Part shown: positions 62,473-64,000 of the stretch, one piece after another
Numbering within the stretch: the first letter of the stretch is position 1
Layout: each line of letters begins with the position of its first letter
From: Sorghum bicolor
Taxonomy: Eukaryota; Streptophyta; Magnoliopsida; Poales; Poaceae
Direction of reading: 5' to 3'
NCBI RefSeq assembly: GCF_000003195.3
Contig: NC_012870.2
Span: 54,332,049-54,396,048 of the forward strand
Length of the DNA stretch: 64,000 nucleotides
Made by a program: the position numbers and the translations under genes
The notes under the pieces: generated by a model
Database searches by the model: none
Told to the model about the DNA's origin: nothing
The model's input: the letters and a program-made list of their open reading frames with translations, nothing else

Positions 62473-63559
62473 TGCCACATGATGGATCTGTTTCACCAAT
62501 TAAATAATATATATTGATTTGTTTTCAGAAATTGTATTTTTTTTTTATGTGGGCAAGGTAGCTCGCTCCCTGATGAAGAGAAAATCTGTGTATTCAGTTA
62601 CGTTGAAGAACTGAAATTATGAATTTTGTAATCAAATTCTTTTTTTTTCTCTAGCTACAAAAATGCCTACATCGATGAGATGACAAATACAACAGAAGTT
62701 TATATAGTCCCTACATGTTATATGAGGAAAATTAATTGGAGAAGAATAATATATTTCCACTTTGGATATTCAGGAACGATCCAGTTACTCTGTTTAGCAT
62801 GTAAACTTTGATTTAGAGAAACTAATAACTAGTATATATACACGTTAATTTTATTGATAATAAGCTGTAACAACATATCTCTCCCCGCCTTCAACAGACA
62901 TCTACCCAGAGCTAGCTAGCCCTCTAGTCTAGTAGCAATAACAAGAGAAGAAGCACAGATTATGTGAGCAAAGCAAAGCAAAGACACGAAGTAGTCGTGA
63001 TATACCAAAGGAGGTTGGGCTGTGGTAGTTTAACTCTGTGAGGCATGCGTTGCATGCATGTATTGGCCGCCGGGTGTGCATGCATGCCGGGGACACAGAC
63101 AAGCAATGATCTTTCTGTTGAGACACACACACACACCATCCGGGCTCCTGCCTCCACATCTCTTGGCAATTTCTTGATGACTCCGTCACCTGGGGGCGAC
63201 GGCATTATATGTCGCTAATCTTCTATATATGCCAAGTCAAGCATGTCTGTTCAGTTATAATTAATTACCCTCTCTGTTTCAAAACATAGGCCGCCCACCA
63301 CTCTCTCTCTCTCTCTCTGTTTTATTTTTGGCTATTGTACTAACTGTATTTTTAGACACTGCTGCAGTGTGATGATAAAACAAAGAAATCTTTCTAGTTA
63401 GCGAGCGGAAAACTAGAGACCACTGCGTTATAATTGTTCGCTTCCCACATGGATGGACAATATTTGTATTTCTTGCTTCTATCCACAAAGTGTCGCTGAA
63501 ACTATGTAATATTATAAGCACTGTATATGCGAAAATTCAGAAACAGAAAGTCTCTTCCA
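62468..63559. other. intergenic DNA, no gene seen
   Basis: 'tttttttttatgtggg' followed by 'tagct..ctccct..gatgaaga' occurs here (about 62535) and left of the gap (about 61950), suggesting a diverged local duplication. A Stowaway-type start (CCCTCTCTGTTTC) is at 63270, and a (CT)n run is at 63300-63318. Confidence 0.4.
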
Positions 63560-63832
63560 TTTTCTTAAAAAACATTTATTTTTTAGATAAGGGATATATA
63601 AATATCCGGCCTCTATATTCGAGGATGTACACAGCCAATTATTACAAGTCTTGGATCAAAAAAGAAAGCAAGGCACGGTCTTTTACATAGACCAGGATAC
63701 TAGAGCAAACAATATAAATGTTTTCATCCTTTATTAGAAATTTCTAAAGCAATAATCTCCAATGTCTTGCTCATCGATGAGAGGATGTCCTTGGCTTGGT
63801 CATCGCGCTGCAGCGGGGCCCAGAAGCGGAGC
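63560..63832 (-). pseudogene. fragment of an unidentified retroelement or gene end
   Basis: On the minus strand a frame ending at 63724 reads 'WAPLQRDDQAKDILSSM' and is followed by 'agaggccggatatttat'-like sequence before an A-rich end. From memory that 3' signature is common in grass non-LTR retroelement tails. It is cut at 63832 by the LTR start. Confidence 0.3.
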
Positions 63833-64000
63833 TGTTGACACCGTTTTTGAACACGTATCTTTGGATACACATCTGGAGTTAATGAAGTGTAGATCGACAG
63901 ATGGGACAATGGTGACTAGTCTACGGGGGAGTTGCCGATGAAGGTTGGTGCCGATGGGGAAACAACCGAATATGACCAAGTTCAGAAGTGATGATGTATT
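63833..64000 (+). mobile_element. start of another Tat-type LTR (runs off the window)
   Basis: TGTTGACACCGTTTTTG matches the start of the LTRs at 39729 and 51455, with clearly more divergence than those two have from each other. Two GCCGATG hexamers are present. The rest of the element lies beyond the window. Confidence 0.9.

Noticed and set aside
62196..62482. Frames running across the N block
   Set aside because: They exist only because N codons are not read as stops; the flanks are TA repeats.

Overview
This window is nuclear DNA from a grass, most likely a panicoid of the sorghum/maize/sugarcane type. I infer this from GT-AG introns, GC-rich first exons, and dense grass-style MITEs, CACTA ends and nested Ty3/gypsy elements. 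Nothing looks bacterial, plastid or viral. No species can be proved from the sequence alone. Only two ordinary host genes are visible, one near each end, and most of the 48 kb between them is transposon-derived. A run of 100 N at 62301-62400 marks an assembly gap.

Layout: 1-5100 is intergenic with several MITEs. 5252-11544 holds an inositol-tetrakisphosphate 1-kinase gene (10 coding exons, 357 aa), with a TATA box, a telo-box just before the ATG and a small retroposon in intron 5. 15047-20573 looks like one very large (5.5 kb) solo LTR with a perfect 5-bp target-site duplication (TSD). 25654 begins a CACTA-type end next to a GRF-zinc-finger-like gene remnant, which is split by a 1.2-kb solo LTR (26749-27951, TSD gggac). 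30924-38331 is a complete but non-autonomous LTR element (TSD gcaac) coding for two protease-like domains and no reverse transcriptase. 39331-53751 is an old solo LTR into which a 12.45-kb Ty3/gypsy Tat-type element (39729-52181, TSD aaaat) has inserted. 53752-59586 is intergenic DNA with hAT, Stowaway, Tourist-like and Mutator-like small elements. 60128-61313 is an HD-Zip class II transcription factor gene (3 exons, 254 aa). The right edge (63833-64000) enters another copy of the Tat-type LTR.

The most unusual object is the 12.45-kb Tat-type element. Besides decayed gag-pro-RT-RNaseH-aRNaseH-integrase, it carries on the opposite strand a seven-exon gene for a plant-mobile-domain protein with a coiled-coil tail, its own TATA box and phase-consistent introns. 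The whole element is saturated with the hexamer GCCGAT/ATCGGC: about 110 copies by hand count, against about 6 expected by chance. The copies lie on both strands, in LTRs, in all coding phases and in non-coding parts. Two tandem perfect hairpins built from this hexamer sit where the two convergent genes meet. A TE-encoded DNA-binding or anti-silencing factor acting on a TE-wide motif, analogous in logic to VANC of VANDAL elements, is a testable inference, not a demonstrated fact. In-frame stops in gag-pol are 11 TAG and 3 TGA with no TAA, as expected from deamination of methylated CAG/CGA sites.
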